DNA of 64,000 nt. It comes from Torymus aiolomorphi (lineage: Eukaryota > Arthropoda > Insecta > Hymenoptera > Torymidae). The translations under genes and the position numbers were made by a program. The notes under the pieces are model-generated. The model ran no database searches. It was not told the DNA's origin and worked only from the letters and a program-made list of their open reading frames with translations. The stretch is from contig CM070877.1 of assembly GCA_036365515.1 (NCBI GenBank), positions 67,028,522 through 67,092,521 on the forward strand, read 5' to 3'. Below are positions 11,964 to 24,147 of this stretch, piece after piece. The number at the start of each line of letters is the position of its first letter. Positions within the stretch are counted from its first letter, which is position 1.

Positions 11964-13143
11964 CTAACCCCCGCACCTCCGACACGAGGACTGCGACGGA
12001 TAGTGACTGGCAAGGTGGGAGCCGCGAAGGCAGTTGGAGCATAACTGCGACAGGCGCACCAATCCTTTCCGGGCCTGAGGATCGAGTTGCTTGAACTGGG
12101 CGCAGTGGCCGGTATAGTGAGGGCCCTTGCAAGCCGTGCAGTGGTCGACAGGGTCGATAGTGACCGCATGGACCCCGAGGTCGTTGGAGGTGGTGTCCCT
12201 GCCACGGGGGAGTCTGGAAGGCCCAGCTGTACCTTTTGATCGACGATCCTGTTCAAGAGCCTGCAGCGTGCGGCAGCGTCGTTCCAGGAAGGTGGACAGG
12301 GCATCGAACGTGGGGTGATAGGCTTGAGCACCCTCTGCAGCGTGGTCGATGGTCTCGAGCTCCTTCTCCCAGTCGCGTCGAGTCGTTGGGTCCATAGCGT
12401 CGGCGGCAAAAGAGATCAGCCAGTCATCCCAGGTGTCGACAGGGCCATCCAAGGCACGAAGTTGAGCCCGGTGGCGACTCAGCTCGTCCTGCAGAAGCTG
12501 AAGCCCAGCGGCTGATTCTTCCCTTAGAGCCGGAAGAGATGGCCTTGAGATGGTCCTGGACCAGCAGACGACGGTTGTCATATCGTAGCTTGAGGGTGCG
12601 CCACGCGGTGTCATAGTTGGCGCCAGTGACAGTGATGTTACTGAGCGCTGACTTGGCATCACCCTCTAAGTGGCTCTTCAAATAGTACAGTCGGTCGACA
12701 TTGCTGAGGGATGGGTCATTGTGAATGAGAGAGACGAACATGTCTCGAAACGACTCCCATTCCTTGCGTCGGCCTGAGAACATCGGGACGACGATCCTGG
12801 GCAGACGCGTGGCACCACGAGACTGATATGGAGGGGGTGCCGGTCGAGCCGGATCGGGGTGAAGGCGATCGCGAGCATCGTAAAGTCGACCTCGCGCCGT
12901 AACGTAGTTGAGCTCGGCCGTGGCTTAATCGCCTTCAGCGACGTAGGGATGGTCGTGAGGCATCGCAGACAGGAGGAGCTCCATGTGGTTGGCCTGGAAG
13001 TCGTCCCGATAATTGTCGAGGATCTCCAAGCGGCTAAGGATGAGTCTATCGGTCCATGCTGCTGGAGCGATGTTGCTTACCGTCGACGCCGAGTCCCTGA
13101 GGGCAGTGTTGAGGGCTGCCTGGACCCCCAGTGTGGCCTCCAT
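11964..13143 (-). pseudogene. BEL/Pao gag (DUF1759-like plus zinc knuckles), broken
   Basis: Gag packages the element RNA in virus-like particles. The start is the ATG at 13143. The frame 13143-12424 includes the typical gag segment from 12783 (motifs FSGRRKEWESFRDMF, LYYLKSHLEGDA, AWRTLKLRYDNR). It has an in-frame TAA at about 12925. A frameshift near 12530-12540 moves the reading to 12530-11964, which holds the second half with Cys/His knuckles (CTACKGPHYTGHC and CSNCLRGSHLASHYPS). In the second knuckle the last expected Cys reads Tyr. Family assignment rests on these motifs and on the BEL-type pol that follows. Confidence 0.8.
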
Positions 13144-13183
13144 CGTCTGGTGAAGGAGAAAGGGGTGTTAGTAACCAAGGGAG

Positions 13184-13915
13184 CCGACGCACACTGGGGC
13201 CGAAAGGTTCAAAACCACCTAGAGGTCATAATTCTCAACCGAATTTGAAAATTCAAAAATAGGAACTTTTGTGACAAAATACCAAAGACCGCTACGAAGC
13301 CTAATTTTGAAAATATGAACCTATAAACCTAATTTATAACCTATAACCCCAATATTTACACTTGTGATTCCCAAAAATGCTATAAAACTTCAATTTATAA
13401 GTCCTTGACACATGCTCTCTTAACCTTGATTCATAAAATTGGTCTACAGATTAAGTCTTGGGCCATTCTGTCAGAAATAGTGTATATTTTTAGGATATAC
13501 ATTGTATGTGGTTTAAATAACATTTTTCTCTTTTTTATAGCTGATTTTGGCCTCAGAAGCCACTAGGTGTAAGACCCCCTTAAGACTTATGAGGTTAGGG
13601 CTTATAGGTTTAGAGTTTATGAGTGCATGGCTTACTGGATCAAAGGTCAAGAGTTCACGAGTAAAGAGCTTACAAATTAAAGGTTTATCGTATTTTTGGG
13701 ATTTGCAGATCAAAAATTGAATTGATTTGTTGATGTGATAGGATTATATGACTCCTTAGATTTATAGGTTAATTTTTTGGAATATCAGGCTTCGTAGGGC
13801 TTTTCGATATTTAATAACGAATGTTCCTAAGCAAAAATTTTGAGATTCCGTTGAGAATTCCGACCTCTAGGTGGTTTTGAACTAAAAAATCCGTATGGCC
13901 CCAGTGTGCGACGCC
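13184..13915. repeat. Foldback element of ~730 bp
   Basis: The outer ends GACGCACACTGGGGC and GCCCCAGTGTGCG, and the next ~70 bp (with CAAAACCACCTAGAGGTC), are inverted copies at 13184-13265 and 13825-13915; weaker pairing continues inward (GCTACGAAGCCT near 13291 with AGGCTTCGTAG near 13787). It abuts the 5' end of the BEL/Pao gag gene and probably replaced or displaced its 5' LTR. Confidence 0.75.
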
Positions 13916-14150
13916 GAGGGGCGAGACGGTTGGGCCGACGCTGCGAGGTGAGACGGTGTAACTGATGCCAAGGGCGAGACGGCCGTGCCAATGTCGAAGG
14001 GCGAGACGGTTGAGCCGATGCCGAGGGCGAGACGGTCGAACCGACGCCAAAGGGTGAGACGGACGGACCGACGCCGGTGGGTGAAATGATCAAACCGTCG
14101 CCGAAAGGCGAGATGGTTGATCTGACGCCGACGAGCGCGACGGTCCACAG
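13906..14150. repeat. GC-rich minisatellite, ~27-bp unit, ~9 copies
   Basis: The unit is close to GGGCGAGACGGTTGAGCCGA plus TGCCGA. Copies are degenerate and 26-29 bp long. Translations of either strand give nine-residue repeats rich in Arg, which I regard as a by-product. Confidence 0.85.
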
Positions 14151-14743
14151 TGGTCTAAAACATACGGCGCGGGCAAATTACCTTTTAGGACGAACCATTA
14201 AACGGATTTGAAATTTTTTTTTGCACAATACTCTTAAAGTAATTTCTCACTCATCCCTCAAGCCAGATTTTCAAATTAGGAAGCCCCCTGTTATCAACAA
14301 AAGTTCAAAAGTTGTTAAAAATGAAAAATTGACGTTTTTTTTCACTTTTTTAAATTTTTAGTCACTTCTGACAATTTTAAACATCAAAACAATGATATAC
14401 TCTTACTCTAGGGACAAAAATACGTCGATTCTTGTAGTTTTTATTTTTTTTACCTGTATTAAGCATAAAAAAATGTGATGAAAAGTGAAATTTTTCGAGT
14501 TTACTTTTTATCATTTATTCTATAAATAAGCTTTCCAATTTTTTTATTATGCATGCAATTTATATCTTTTATGACATCATTAAAGATGTATTACAATAAA
14601 TTCCAAGTTTTCATTTTTTTTATTGCTTCCTCCTAGAGGAAGCTTTGTAATAGTAAAATTTTAAGTTTCGTTAAATTTCTCTAGAAACATGATTAAAGGT
14701 GTTAGAAGCTTGTATCACATGATTTTAGGAAATGTCTGTATGG

Positions 14744-14744
<1 letters not shown>

Positions 14745-14780
<36 letters not shown>
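14745..14780. repeat. (TG)n microsatellite
   Basis: Pure TG run inside the left arm of the large foldback element; counterpart of the CA run at 17981-18107. Confidence 0.95.
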
Positions 14781-14785
<5 letters not shown>

Positions 14786-15215
14786 ACGTATACCGCTTTA
14801 TCTCCGAATCCACGCGGTCGATTTTAACAGGGTGGGGCTCTTTTTTTTTGTTTTTTATTCTGAATTCGGGAAGAAAACTATTTTTTATGATTCATAGATT
14901 TGTTTTTGTTTTATGTTGAATTTTTCATTTTCGAAAAATTTATTTTTGATTTTTTTTAATAATTGGATTTAAATTTTGTAATCGGATGGGTAGCGTTCGA
15001 AAGAGGATAAAAAAACCTATATTTTCAAAAAAAATTCTCTAGCTATCACGGTTCTTTTGTTATTAACAAAAACTTGTTTTTTTTTTTTTTTTTAAAGATC
15101 ATAACTCCCAATCTAAACGGTCAATTTTTTGGAGAAAAATCATGATAATGCAGAAAATAAATAACTATAATCTGTAAAAATTTGGATCAATTCTTTTGGT
15201 TAGTTTTTGAGAAAA

Positions 15216-16145
15216 AAAAAATGAAATATGAAAAAAATTAGTTTTCGTTGTCGCTCGATAACTGGAGTAAAATTGACTTAATCGCTTCAGAATTCCCCGT
15301 AGAGGTAGATTTTGTATACCTCTCGGCTAAGTTCGTTGGGCAAAATGATTGATACATAAATTTCAGAGATATTTGAGGTTAAAACTTTTGTTTGATATCG
15401 TTTTTTTGTACTTTACTAAATCATTTCTTTCACTCCACATATTATTAATTGATCGGCATATCGCAATGCAATGGCCCATCATTCCAGAAGTAAGAGGTGA
15501 GACGAATTTAACAATTCCAGAGAGAATCAGCTCCAGATTTATAGATAATTTTGTATGTGATATAGATATTATGTATGTGAATTTTCATCAAGATTGTACG
15601 ATTACTTTTTGATATTTAAAATTTTCCTATTTTACAAAGTCATTTTCTTTGTCGCCTGATAACTAGAGAAAACTTTTTTTTTTTAATTTCTTTAAAATTT
15701 GGCGGAGATGTAGAGTGTATATTATTTATTATATTTGTTTTTAGAGTAAAAGAATTCGTTTATGAATTTCATAATTATTCGAGGTTAAAACTGATTTAGC
15801 CTTCTTTTCAAATCGTAATTTTTTGAATATATGCATACTAGAAAATGGAAATAACACGTGCTATGTGTGCGTGTTGTTCACTTGCTTTTGTTTTCTATTG
15901 AGGGTAATTTACAGCGCAATTCACTGATACATGAAATTAGTTAGATATATTTGCGAATTAGACGTCGAGAAATACGTTTAACAATATTTTTGACTGCACT
16001 TCGATATTAATCGCGTTTTTTTTTTTTTACATTTTATTTGCACGATTAATTTGTGTTCTATTGTGTTAAATTTACAATTTTGGGTTTAAAAATTACTTAA
16101 GTGAATCGCGTACTTGTCTGAAAAATCTGTCTAAGAAGAAAAACG

Positions 16146-16236
<91 letters not shown>

Positions 16237-17569
16237 AATGCTTTTTTTTATTTAAACGAAGCCTGTAATAGGCGTCACATGTACATTTTAGAGTTTGTAT
16301 TTTATCTAATATCTTTTCCGCCGTTTATTTATGTATTCATAACTACAGCAGCTCTATGCTATCCTGTTCTTGGTTTGCGTACTGTTTATTATTCGTAACA
16401 TTGGTTTGCTCGTCGATATTGCAATGGTGATATTTTTTGAATACCTTCTTCGAAGGATACAGAGTTGATGTGGTCCAGATCTTTTCCTTTCTCAGCGTAT
16501 ACAATTTTTGGTGTCAGTTTCTGGCAAAGTAAGATATAACGAAACACATAATCTTGTATATATCACATAATCTTAACATAATCTTAAACTAATTTTATCA
16601 TAATTTTATCATAATCATTAACATAATCTTCACTATATTAACGATTATGATTGTGGTTAATTTGTTTTATTTTTGTTTTTTGTATAAAACAGTTATTATA
16701 TTATATACGTTATTTGAAAAAAAAAAAAAATTAATTAATGAGCATTTTGTTGATGATAATATAGTAATAAGGTAAACGCAACTGTTGTCGGCCACTTATT
16801 TAATATGTTACAGATATTATTACTTAACATCATAAATTTTCATTGAAAGGTATTTAAATTATGTACATTTTCTTTTTTTAATATTTAAATTATCTTCACT
16901 CTGTCATTTATTATTAACGAAAATGTGCTCAAAATTATTTAATAAATTTTTCAAATAATAATTGATTTACCAACTTCAAGTTTTAACCACTTATTATACT
17001 CATTGAAGAATATATTTGGTTGAAATTTCAAAATATTATTTTTATTTGTTTTTTAAAAAACAATGTTTTATAAAAAAAGTAGGAGTTTTGTTGTCACGCG
17101 ATAACAATATTAAGAAAATCAACCAATAGTCTTAAAATTTGGGAGAGATATATTTTTTTTTTATCTTTAAACTGAATTCGTTGCCCAATAAAATCTAACT
17201 ATTACGATGAAAGATATTTGAGGTTTAAAATAAAACTAATTGAACATGTGATAATATTTTTAAAAAATGGATTTATAAAAATATCGGGTTGTCGCATGAG
17301 AAAAAGAGTAACAAGAATGAATTCTCGAAAAAAATATATCAATTTATTACGAATATTCATAAAGAAAATTGGGTATTATACAATTAATTATTGTTATGAA
17401 AAATTAAAAAAAAATGAATAAATACATTATTTTGAGGAAGCTAAGTGCCAATGTATTGGCAGCGGTTTTACAAAAATTCAATATCATATAAGAAAATATA
17501 ACATTTCTTTACAAAAAATCTTGATAATGCAGAATATCAATAGTTATAATCTGTGAAAATTTGAATTCA
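15216..17569. other. AT-rich interior of the large foldback element
   Basis: No gene recognised. An (AT)n run of about 80 bp lies at 16149-16230. Degenerate repeated phrases occur, such as GATAACTNGAG near 15258 and 15658 and TATTTGAGGTT near 15371 and 17215, suggesting an old internal duplication. Confidence 0.6.
16149..16230. repeat. (AT)n microsatellite
   Basis: An uninterrupted AT run of about 82 bp. Confidence 0.95.
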
Positions 17570-17978
17570 TCGCGTCTCAGACAGAATGGATTCAAATTTT
17601 TACAGATTATAGCTATTTATATTCTCCATTATCATGATTTTTCTCAAAAAACTTGAACATTCAGTTTTGGAGTTATAAGCTTAATCAAAAGACGTTTTCA
17701 TTAATAACAAAAGAACCGTGATAGCTAGAAATTTTTTTTTGTTTTGAAAATATAGGTTTTTTATGCTCTTTCGAACTATACCCATCCGATTCTAAATTTT
17801 GAATCCAATCATTAAACATATTCAAAAATAAATTTTTCGAAAATGAAAAATTCGACTTGTAATAAAAGCGGATCAGTGAATCGTACAAAATTATGTTTTT
17901 CCTAAATTCGGAATAAAAAAACAAACAAAATTAGACCTGTCCGGTTAAAATCGAACGCGTAGCTCCGTAGAAAAAGCG

Positions 17979-18107
<129 letters not shown>

Positions 18108-18573
18108 GACATTCTCTAAAATCATGAGACTCAAACTTCTAACACCTTTTATCATGTTTCTAGAGTAATTTAACACAACTTGTAATTTTACTATTACAAA
18201 GCTTCCTCTAAGAGGAAGTAAAAGTAAACTCGAAAAATTTATAAGTTTTTTTATACTTTATACAGTTAAAAAAAAATAAAAACTGCAGGAATCGACGTAT
18301 TTTTGTCTCCCGAATAAGACTATACCATTGTTTTAATGTTTAAAATTGTCAGAGGTGACTAAAAATTAAAAAAGTGAAAAAACGTCAATTATTTATTTTT
18401 AACGACTTTTGAACTTTTCTAGATAACAGGAGGATTCCTAATTTGAAAATATGGCTTGAGGGATGAATGAGAAATTACTTCAAGAGTATTTTCCAAAAAA
18501 AAATTTCAAATCCGTTTAATGGTTCGTCCTAAAAGGTAATTTGTCCGTGCGCCGTATGTTTTATACCACTTTG

Positions 18574-18690
18574 CGGTCGAGCCGTCGCCGGAGGGCGAGA
18601 CGGTTGAGCTGACGCCAGGGGGCGAACCAAACGATACAAGACAAAACCGCAACATAGTTTAGCCGACGCCGAAGTGGCGAAACGGTTTTA
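18574..18690. repeat. Partial copy of the 27-bp minisatellite
   Basis: It contains GAGGGCGAGACGGTTGAGCT and GCCGACGCCGAAGTGGCG, matching the array at 13906-14150 in the same orientation, although it borders the opposite end of an inverted structure. Confidence 0.7.
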
Positions 18691-19035
18691 TCGGTCACCT
18701 CGGTCACAAGCATCGGGGTGCCCAGAGAGCAGCTGAAAGGCTGGTGAAGCCGCAATGCGCGCGGAGGTGGGAGCACGTGCACGCGGGAGCGGTAAGCAGC
18801 ACGCACGCGCGTGCGCAGGAGAGAGGGGGAAAATGTATCCATGAGCAGGGGGCATGTGGTTTCGCGGATTAGCGGATGGCGAGGCCGCCCGCCGTAACGA
18901 CGGTGGTGACGGATATAGTGAGGGCGCGAGCTCACGCGCAAGAGGGAGAGGGCGCGAGTACACGGAGACGTGGACGCGCCACGACACCACCCGCCGTCGA
19001 GGTGGCTCCGGCCGCAGGCACATCGCGAGCACGCA

Positions 19036-19083
<48 letters not shown>

Positions 19084-19438
19084 TTATTTGCAATTCAGCA
19101 AAATTAAAAATACAAAATAAAAGAATATAACATTTCTTCGCACGAGTACAAAAAATACATAAAAAAAAAAAAAAAAATACATAAATATAGCATTTATCCG
19201 CTAGTTAAAATATACATACGCAAATACATAAACGCATTACTGTAAATAAAATCGGATAAAAAGTATAATTTAACTATACTTTTGCTTTGGTCAAGGTGTC
19301 AAATATCACAGTTAAAAATAAATCATCACAGCTATATACAAAATATCACAGTCAAAAGAAAACTATATACAAAAATATTACGCTAACTAGCCAGCAAGAC
19401 TAGCAAAAACCAGCGTCACTCACCCCCACCCAGAGGAG
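18691..19438. other. GC-rich block, GA microsatellite and AT-rich tail
   Basis: Bases 18700-19030 are GC-rich, with CpG-rich words such as GCACGCACGCGCGTGCG, and lack a recognised gene. A (GA)n run covers 19039-19080. The AT-rich stretch 19081-19438 contains poly-A tracts and could be the 3' untranslated part of the minus-strand non-LTR element that follows. Confidence 0.5.
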
Positions 19439-21333
19439 CTAGAGATCAAGATCGAGGAGATATTGGCGCACCGCCCTTTTAAAGGAAGACAGAGATGGAG
19501 AATTGCGTAGAGAGGAGGGGAGGGAATTCCAGAAACGGGCACCATGAACATGGAAAGCTCCAGCACCCGTCTCGGTTCTGACACCCGGGATGTTAAGTTC
19601 AGGCGGAATACCCCGACAGGAGAGCCGTGGCTTATGCTCGCTAAAGAAGGAAGCAAGATATTCAGGTTCGCGTATCCGGATAATTTTATACAGTAAGATG
19701 GCTTCAAAATAAAGCCTACGCGAATCTGCTCGGAACCAGCCAAGACGCCTCCTAAAAGGGGAGATGTGTTCATACCTCCTCACCCGAAAGATATACCTCA
19801 CACAGGAATTGCTCAGTCTCTGTAGACGTAGTTGTTGTTCGTCTGATGCGTCCAGATGCACCACAGTACAGTAGTCAGATAGGGTTGGACAAGTGACTCA
19901 ACTAGCCATCTGCGGAGAACCTCGGTGGTACAATCCCTAATAAACCGCAAACTATAAAGGGATTTGTTGACTTTTTTAGTGATAGAATCAACTTGCGGTT
20001 TCCATGAAAATTTACAGTCAAGTGTAACACCGAGACTTACAACTGTATCACTGAAAGGGACAATTACTCCACCCTGCATCCCAATACCCAGCAAATTCAA
20101 TGACTTAATATCATTTACATTTTTCCTGGACCCAACAAATATTGCTTTAGTTTTACCAGGATTGAGACGCAGACCGGAGCTCCCCGCTCAATCAGAGACC
20201 AGATTCGCCGCTGCGGCCAGCCGGGCCACCGCTTCCAGTAATTTGAGTACGACCAACCACAAGAGCGTCACCTTTTTCCGGTCAATGGCCACGCCTACGT
20301 TATCGGTCAACTTTAATAAAGCAGTCTGTGTACTGTGGTACTTTCTGAATCCGGCTTGGAGAGGATCGAGTAATTTATTTTTGTTAAGATACTCCGTGAT
20401 TTATGCATGGGCAATCTTCTCGAGTACCTTGGATAGAAAGCAGAGCAGCACGATTGGATGAAAGTCCGTAACATTCTCAGGTGCAGAATTTTTCTTTAAA
20501 GCGGTAAGCTGCGCTTTCTTCCAGACACCCGGGAAGACCCCTGAGCAAAAAAGGAATTAAAAATTTTTACTATATAGTCGCCTAAAATCGGGAGAGCTTT
20601 CGCGATCACTTCTTGTGGAACTCCATCAACCCCCCCTCGCCTGTGAAGAGAAGTGTGCAATTGCTAAAATCACATCGTTAATATTAATAGGACTGAGGGA
20701 AAATCCTTCGTCATTGACAGAACAAATTAATTCACTTACATCTTCCAGATTTTCGAAGGGAGAGGCAGATATCCCCGCAAAGTGATCGTTCTGCTCATCC
20801 GGCGTAAAACCATGAAAGTCTTCCTCTTTCTGCTTAGGCAAGAGGCTGAGATTGCGCATTTCCTTCCACACATTTTTATTTTCATCAAGAGCGCCCGAGA
20901 GATGACTTACCAGGAAAGAGTTTCGCTCTTGAGCAGAGCGCACGTCGACCTCATTGTAGAGCCGAAGAAACTCCCTGAGAAGCTCAGCTCGCCCAGTACG
21001 CTTATAGCGTCTGTGCGTTGCATTTCGCTTGTCAACAGGTTGCCTCAACTCAGGCCCAAACCAAGGAGCATATTTTTTATTTAGTCTAACCGTCTTAAGA
21101 GGTGCCAATTCATCAATAGCAAAGTTTAAATTGTAATTTAGATTATTAATAGCTCCGTCCAGATTGGATTCAATGGAATTCATGGGCACCCAATCACAGC
21201 TAGACAACAGATCAACAAGAGAGGCTGAATCGATACCCTTGAAGTCACGATACGTAAAAGTTTCTTTTCTTACTACCCCACCCGAAAGTACGTACTTTCG
21301 GCCCGCATCTCCCAGCCGAAAGATAACTTTCAC
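19439..21333 (-). pseudogene. Non-LTR reverse transcriptase with deleted core
   Basis: The frame 21333-20626 covers the linker and early RT, including APWFGPELRQPVDKRNATH. Downstream, the minus strand still encodes RT motifs around 20460-20280 in changing frames. Then comes a jump near 20250 to a late palm/thumb segment (LNPGKTKAIFVGS at about 20170, SLGVTLDCKFSW at about 20010) and, after another shift near 19850, the C-terminal tail (GWFRADSRRLYFEAILLYKI, FWNSLPSSLRNSPSLSSFKR). The YxDD catalytic box is absent. The end at 19439 fits the usual C-terminus of this family. Confidence 0.8.
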
Positions 21334-22178
21334 ACCCTATTTTAGACCAACCGCGCGCTCTGATTGGCTGCCGAAATTTTCCGACCCGCTGCGCTTGAGC
21401 GCCCGCACGCATGAGCCACTCTGTCTCATGCGCACGGCTGATGAAAAAAAAGAGTTAGTTGAAATAAAAAGTGGTGTTGTTTGATCGTGGTCATTGTTTT
21501 TTTCTCTTGTTTTCTACACGTACTTACGAGTCGTGTAGAAACAATTAAGTAAACGTGCGGATGGGAGCGTCCGAGGAAAAGATGTTTGTGCGGTGTGAAG
21601 GTTAGACACTTACACCCAATGGACATTGATTCGTGTCGTTAGTGACCGTCATGCATAACTTTTTCAATTGTTTTATCATTTCTTATGTATGTTAACGTTC
21701 AAAAGGTTATGCGTGACGGTCACTAACGGGCACGTTCGTCACGAATCAATGTCCATTGAATGTACGAAATAGACAGAGGAAAGTGCACAGGTGACGAGAA
21801 AAAAGAGTTAGTTGATCAAACTTTAATGTACTTATTTCATCACCTTATTTCTTTCTTTTTTTAATGAATGTGTTTCTGATGCCCGCCCCGATCAGCAAAA
21901 CCTCGGCTTCGCCTCGGTCTTGCAAATGTCGGGCGGGCATCATACCATCTCTGCAATAGCGAAAGTAGCAGACGCCCAAAAAACCAGCTCTCCACGCCGG
22001 GTCAAAAGAAAAAACAGTCAGTAATATCGACCGAGCTACCCAAAGCAGCCGAGAGAGGCATTACTATCGAGCGGGCCGAAAGAAAAACTAACACTCAAAC
22101 ACAGCTAGCAGACGACAACGCAATTTTATTAATTATTTAACAATTACAGAACGTACTTTCGGCCGGGGAGTAAGAAAA
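21265..22178. mobile_element. Non-autonomous palindromic DNA element inserted in the retrotransposon
   Basis: The ends are inverted copies: TTCTTACTACCCCACCCGAA from about 21267 and CGGCCGGGGAGTAAGAA ending about 22176, each next to ACGTACTTTCGG. Inside are two hairpins. One has TGGACATTGATTCGTG (about 21620) pairing with CACGAATCAATGTCCA (about 21743). The other, 21878-21942, has GATGCCCGCCC pairing with GGGCGGGCATC around the core CCTCGGCTTCGCCTCGG. No gene is recognised. Confidence 0.65.
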
Positions 22179-22242
22179 ATAGTATACAATACTTGGACCG
22201 GAAATCTAATTTCCGGCCCACGTATCGTAATATACTATTCAG
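22179..22242. repeat. Near-perfect 62-bp palindrome
   Basis: AATAGTATACAATACTTGGA at the left pairs with the right end TATCGTAATATACTATT, and the centre reads CCGGAAATCTAATTTCCGG. It sits directly beside the previous element and may be a separate tiny hairpin element. Confidence 0.7.
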
Positions 22243-22277
22243 CAGCGCTGGGACAAAAATATCGATAGAAACATCTA

Positions 22278-23809
22278 TTATACTGTGTTTGCCGAAATTG
22301 GGCAGCCATTCGTTCTTAAAGTCAAGTACCGCACGTTCTCGTCGGTCATGGCTAAATCAATCCATGTGCGAGATTTTGGGGTGTGATGCGTGGGACCGTG
22401 GGGGACTAACTGAAGAGATAACTCCCCAGTTAGACGCTTAATAGTGTTAGCGTCGTCGGACTCGGCTGATATGTCTGCATTCGGATCGCCCATTATCACC
22501 TTGTGACTGAAATCGCTAGATAAGTCGCGCAACACAGAAAATAGGTCGGTGTCCTTCTGCATGGGGATTTTAGGGGGTCTATAGATGACACCAACAAGAA
22601 CTGGAAGAAAGCCGCCCCGCTGTACGCTACAAAAAAGATACTCAGGGATACCCGGTTTGCCCGGTCCTTGAGTATTTGAAAAGGCCAATTTATTAATTTT
22701 ATAATCATTCCATACAAACAGAGCAATCCCACCTCCATTTACATTGCGATCCTGTCTAATCACAGAGTATCTCCCGATCTGAACGAGACTGTCATATACG
22801 ACCGGGCCCAACCACGTCTCAGCAATACCAAAGATGTCATAGGAGAGATGTTCTGCCAGAAACAGAGGAAATCCTCCAATGTGAGCCCTAATAGAGTTCA
22901 CATTGAGGATTCCCGCCTTCAAAAACTTGCCACCCCTCCTCTCTCCTTCCTGAACCAAACAGTCAGCGTCACCGTTTGTCATGGTTTCCGTCGCAGTAAG
23001 TCCGTGTGTAGGTGGCCGTCGATTTTTTGGGATGGCCCGAATCGCCGTTTGAATGGCCTGCAAATCCACGGCGGACGCGAATACATGCGCACTCTCGCCT
23101 TCCCTTCGTCTGGCCAGAAATACGCCCGCATGCCAAACATATTTGAAGCCCAGCCCGAGTGCAATGGGCTTCAAACTTTTAAACAGTTGAAATTTGTCGT
23201 GGGGCAACGACTCATTAATATATAACCTACGGCTTGGCATGTAAACCGCAGACGACAGGCCATGTAGTTTGGGGATAATATGTTCAAGTAGTTGCTGGCG
23301 AGCGCCCGCTTGGCCCGCATCACCTCTCTGACTAGTTGCGGCCGGGAAAGTCTTACTATACAGGACGGTGGCGCTCCCTCCCTCGACGATGAGTCCAAGC
23401 TCCCCTCCGCAGTGCCCTCATTACTCTGGAGCACCTCCCGGGGCAAGCGGATGCGGACTCCGGTGATATTGCTCCGATCAAAAGTCGGAAGAGCGGTGCT
23501 GATCACCGCGAAGGCAATGTCATTCAAAGCCTCGTTGGATGCTTCAATATCCTTCTTTAAAATTCCTTGAATGATCACCTCGCACTGCTCAGCCCCCTCA
23601 CCACCCGACTCCGCATCCCCAGCCCCGAGCAATGATCGAGAATAGGAAGCAATTAAATTATTATTGCAGGTGTGGGGGAAAGAAACGCCGGTATTTGCGC
23701 GCTCCCGCAGAGCACCCAGATCGTCAGACATACTTTTTATTTGTTTCTTCCAGAAGCAGCCTGCGGTCAATACGCAGTTCCTCCAGCTGGGAAGACTGCT
23801 TCGATACAA
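22278..23809 (-). pseudogene. Non-LTR ORF1 C-terminus and AP endonuclease
   Basis: The frame 23809-23171 ends in a segment (VREVMRAKRALASNYLNILS) like the domain of ORF1 proteins that resembles baculoviral FP. A frameshift in 23171-23240 leads into the frame 23240-22278, which continues that domain (FQLFKSLKPIALGLGFKYVW) and then shows an APE-type endonuclease: ILNVNSIRAHIGGFP, DIFGIAETWL with the catalytic Glu, GGGIALFVW, GVIYRPP, MGDPNADI and TWIDLAMT. The GDFN motif usual in this family reads GDPN. The domain is cut before the final SDH motif by the palindromic insertion. Confidence 0.8.
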
Positions 23810-24023
23810 GGTCCTGCAGCTCTGAAAGATGAGTCACTAAATCTCTTTTCATCTCCTCAGCCGCTGGTGCAGGAGAAGAAAAATTATCAAAAAAAGATTT
23901 TAAAATACCTATCAGTCGAAAATACTAAAACTATAATTATACTAAAACTTATGCATTCATCTATCACATTCGCTCGTCCAGTCATTTTTATAAATTACAG
24001 TCATACAACTAACATAAGAATAC
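23810..24023. other. Unassigned spacer
   Basis: Probable 5' part of the non-LTR element; no start codon or promoter could be chosen. Nothing else seen. Confidence 0.4.
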
Positions 24024-24115
24024 AGGACAGAACGAATAAATTGCGTAAAGGGGACAGAACGAATAGATAGTGTAAATGGGACAGAACGAATAAATAGTGT
24101 AAATGGGACAGCACA
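24024..24115. repeat. 27-bp tandem repeat, ~3.5 copies
   Basis: The unit GGGACAGAACGAATAAATAG TGTAAAT repeats at 24024, 24050, 24077 and 24104. It lies just downstream (on the minus strand) of the RT fragment at 24148-24590 and is likely its 3' tail, because non-LTR elements often end in short repeats. Confidence 0.8.
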
Positions 24116-24147
24116 AGTATACATGTATCTGTCCCTTTCGAGGTGCC

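Larger units (their letters stand above)
7380..13143 (-). mobile_element. BEL/Pao LTR retrotransposon, decayed
   Basis: Reading on the minus strand from 13143 to 7910 gives gag (DUF1759-type), zinc knuckles, aspartic protease, reverse transcriptase with YVDD, RNase H of the Pao type, an HHCC/DDE integrase and the C-terminal domain typical of BEL/Pao pol. Several frameshifts and stops break it. The region is much more GC-rich than its surroundings. A 3' LTR-like region follows at 7380-7905. I could not find a matching 5' LTR: upstream of gag the sequence passes after about 40 bp into a foldback element. Confidence 0.9.
19439..23809 (-). mobile_element. Non-LTR retrotransposon (Jockey/CR1-L2-like), decayed
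   Basis: On the minus strand the order is ORF1-like domain (23809-23000), AP-type endonuclease (about 22930-22278), a palindromic insertion (22242-21265), the start of the RT domain (21333-20300) and its C-terminal part (20240-19439). The RT fingers-palm stretch carrying the YxDD-type box is missing: near 20250-20260 the sequence jumps from an early RT motif to a late one. The element cannot move on its own. Assignment to the Jockey/CR1-L2 group is by motif style and is approximate. Confidence 0.8.
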
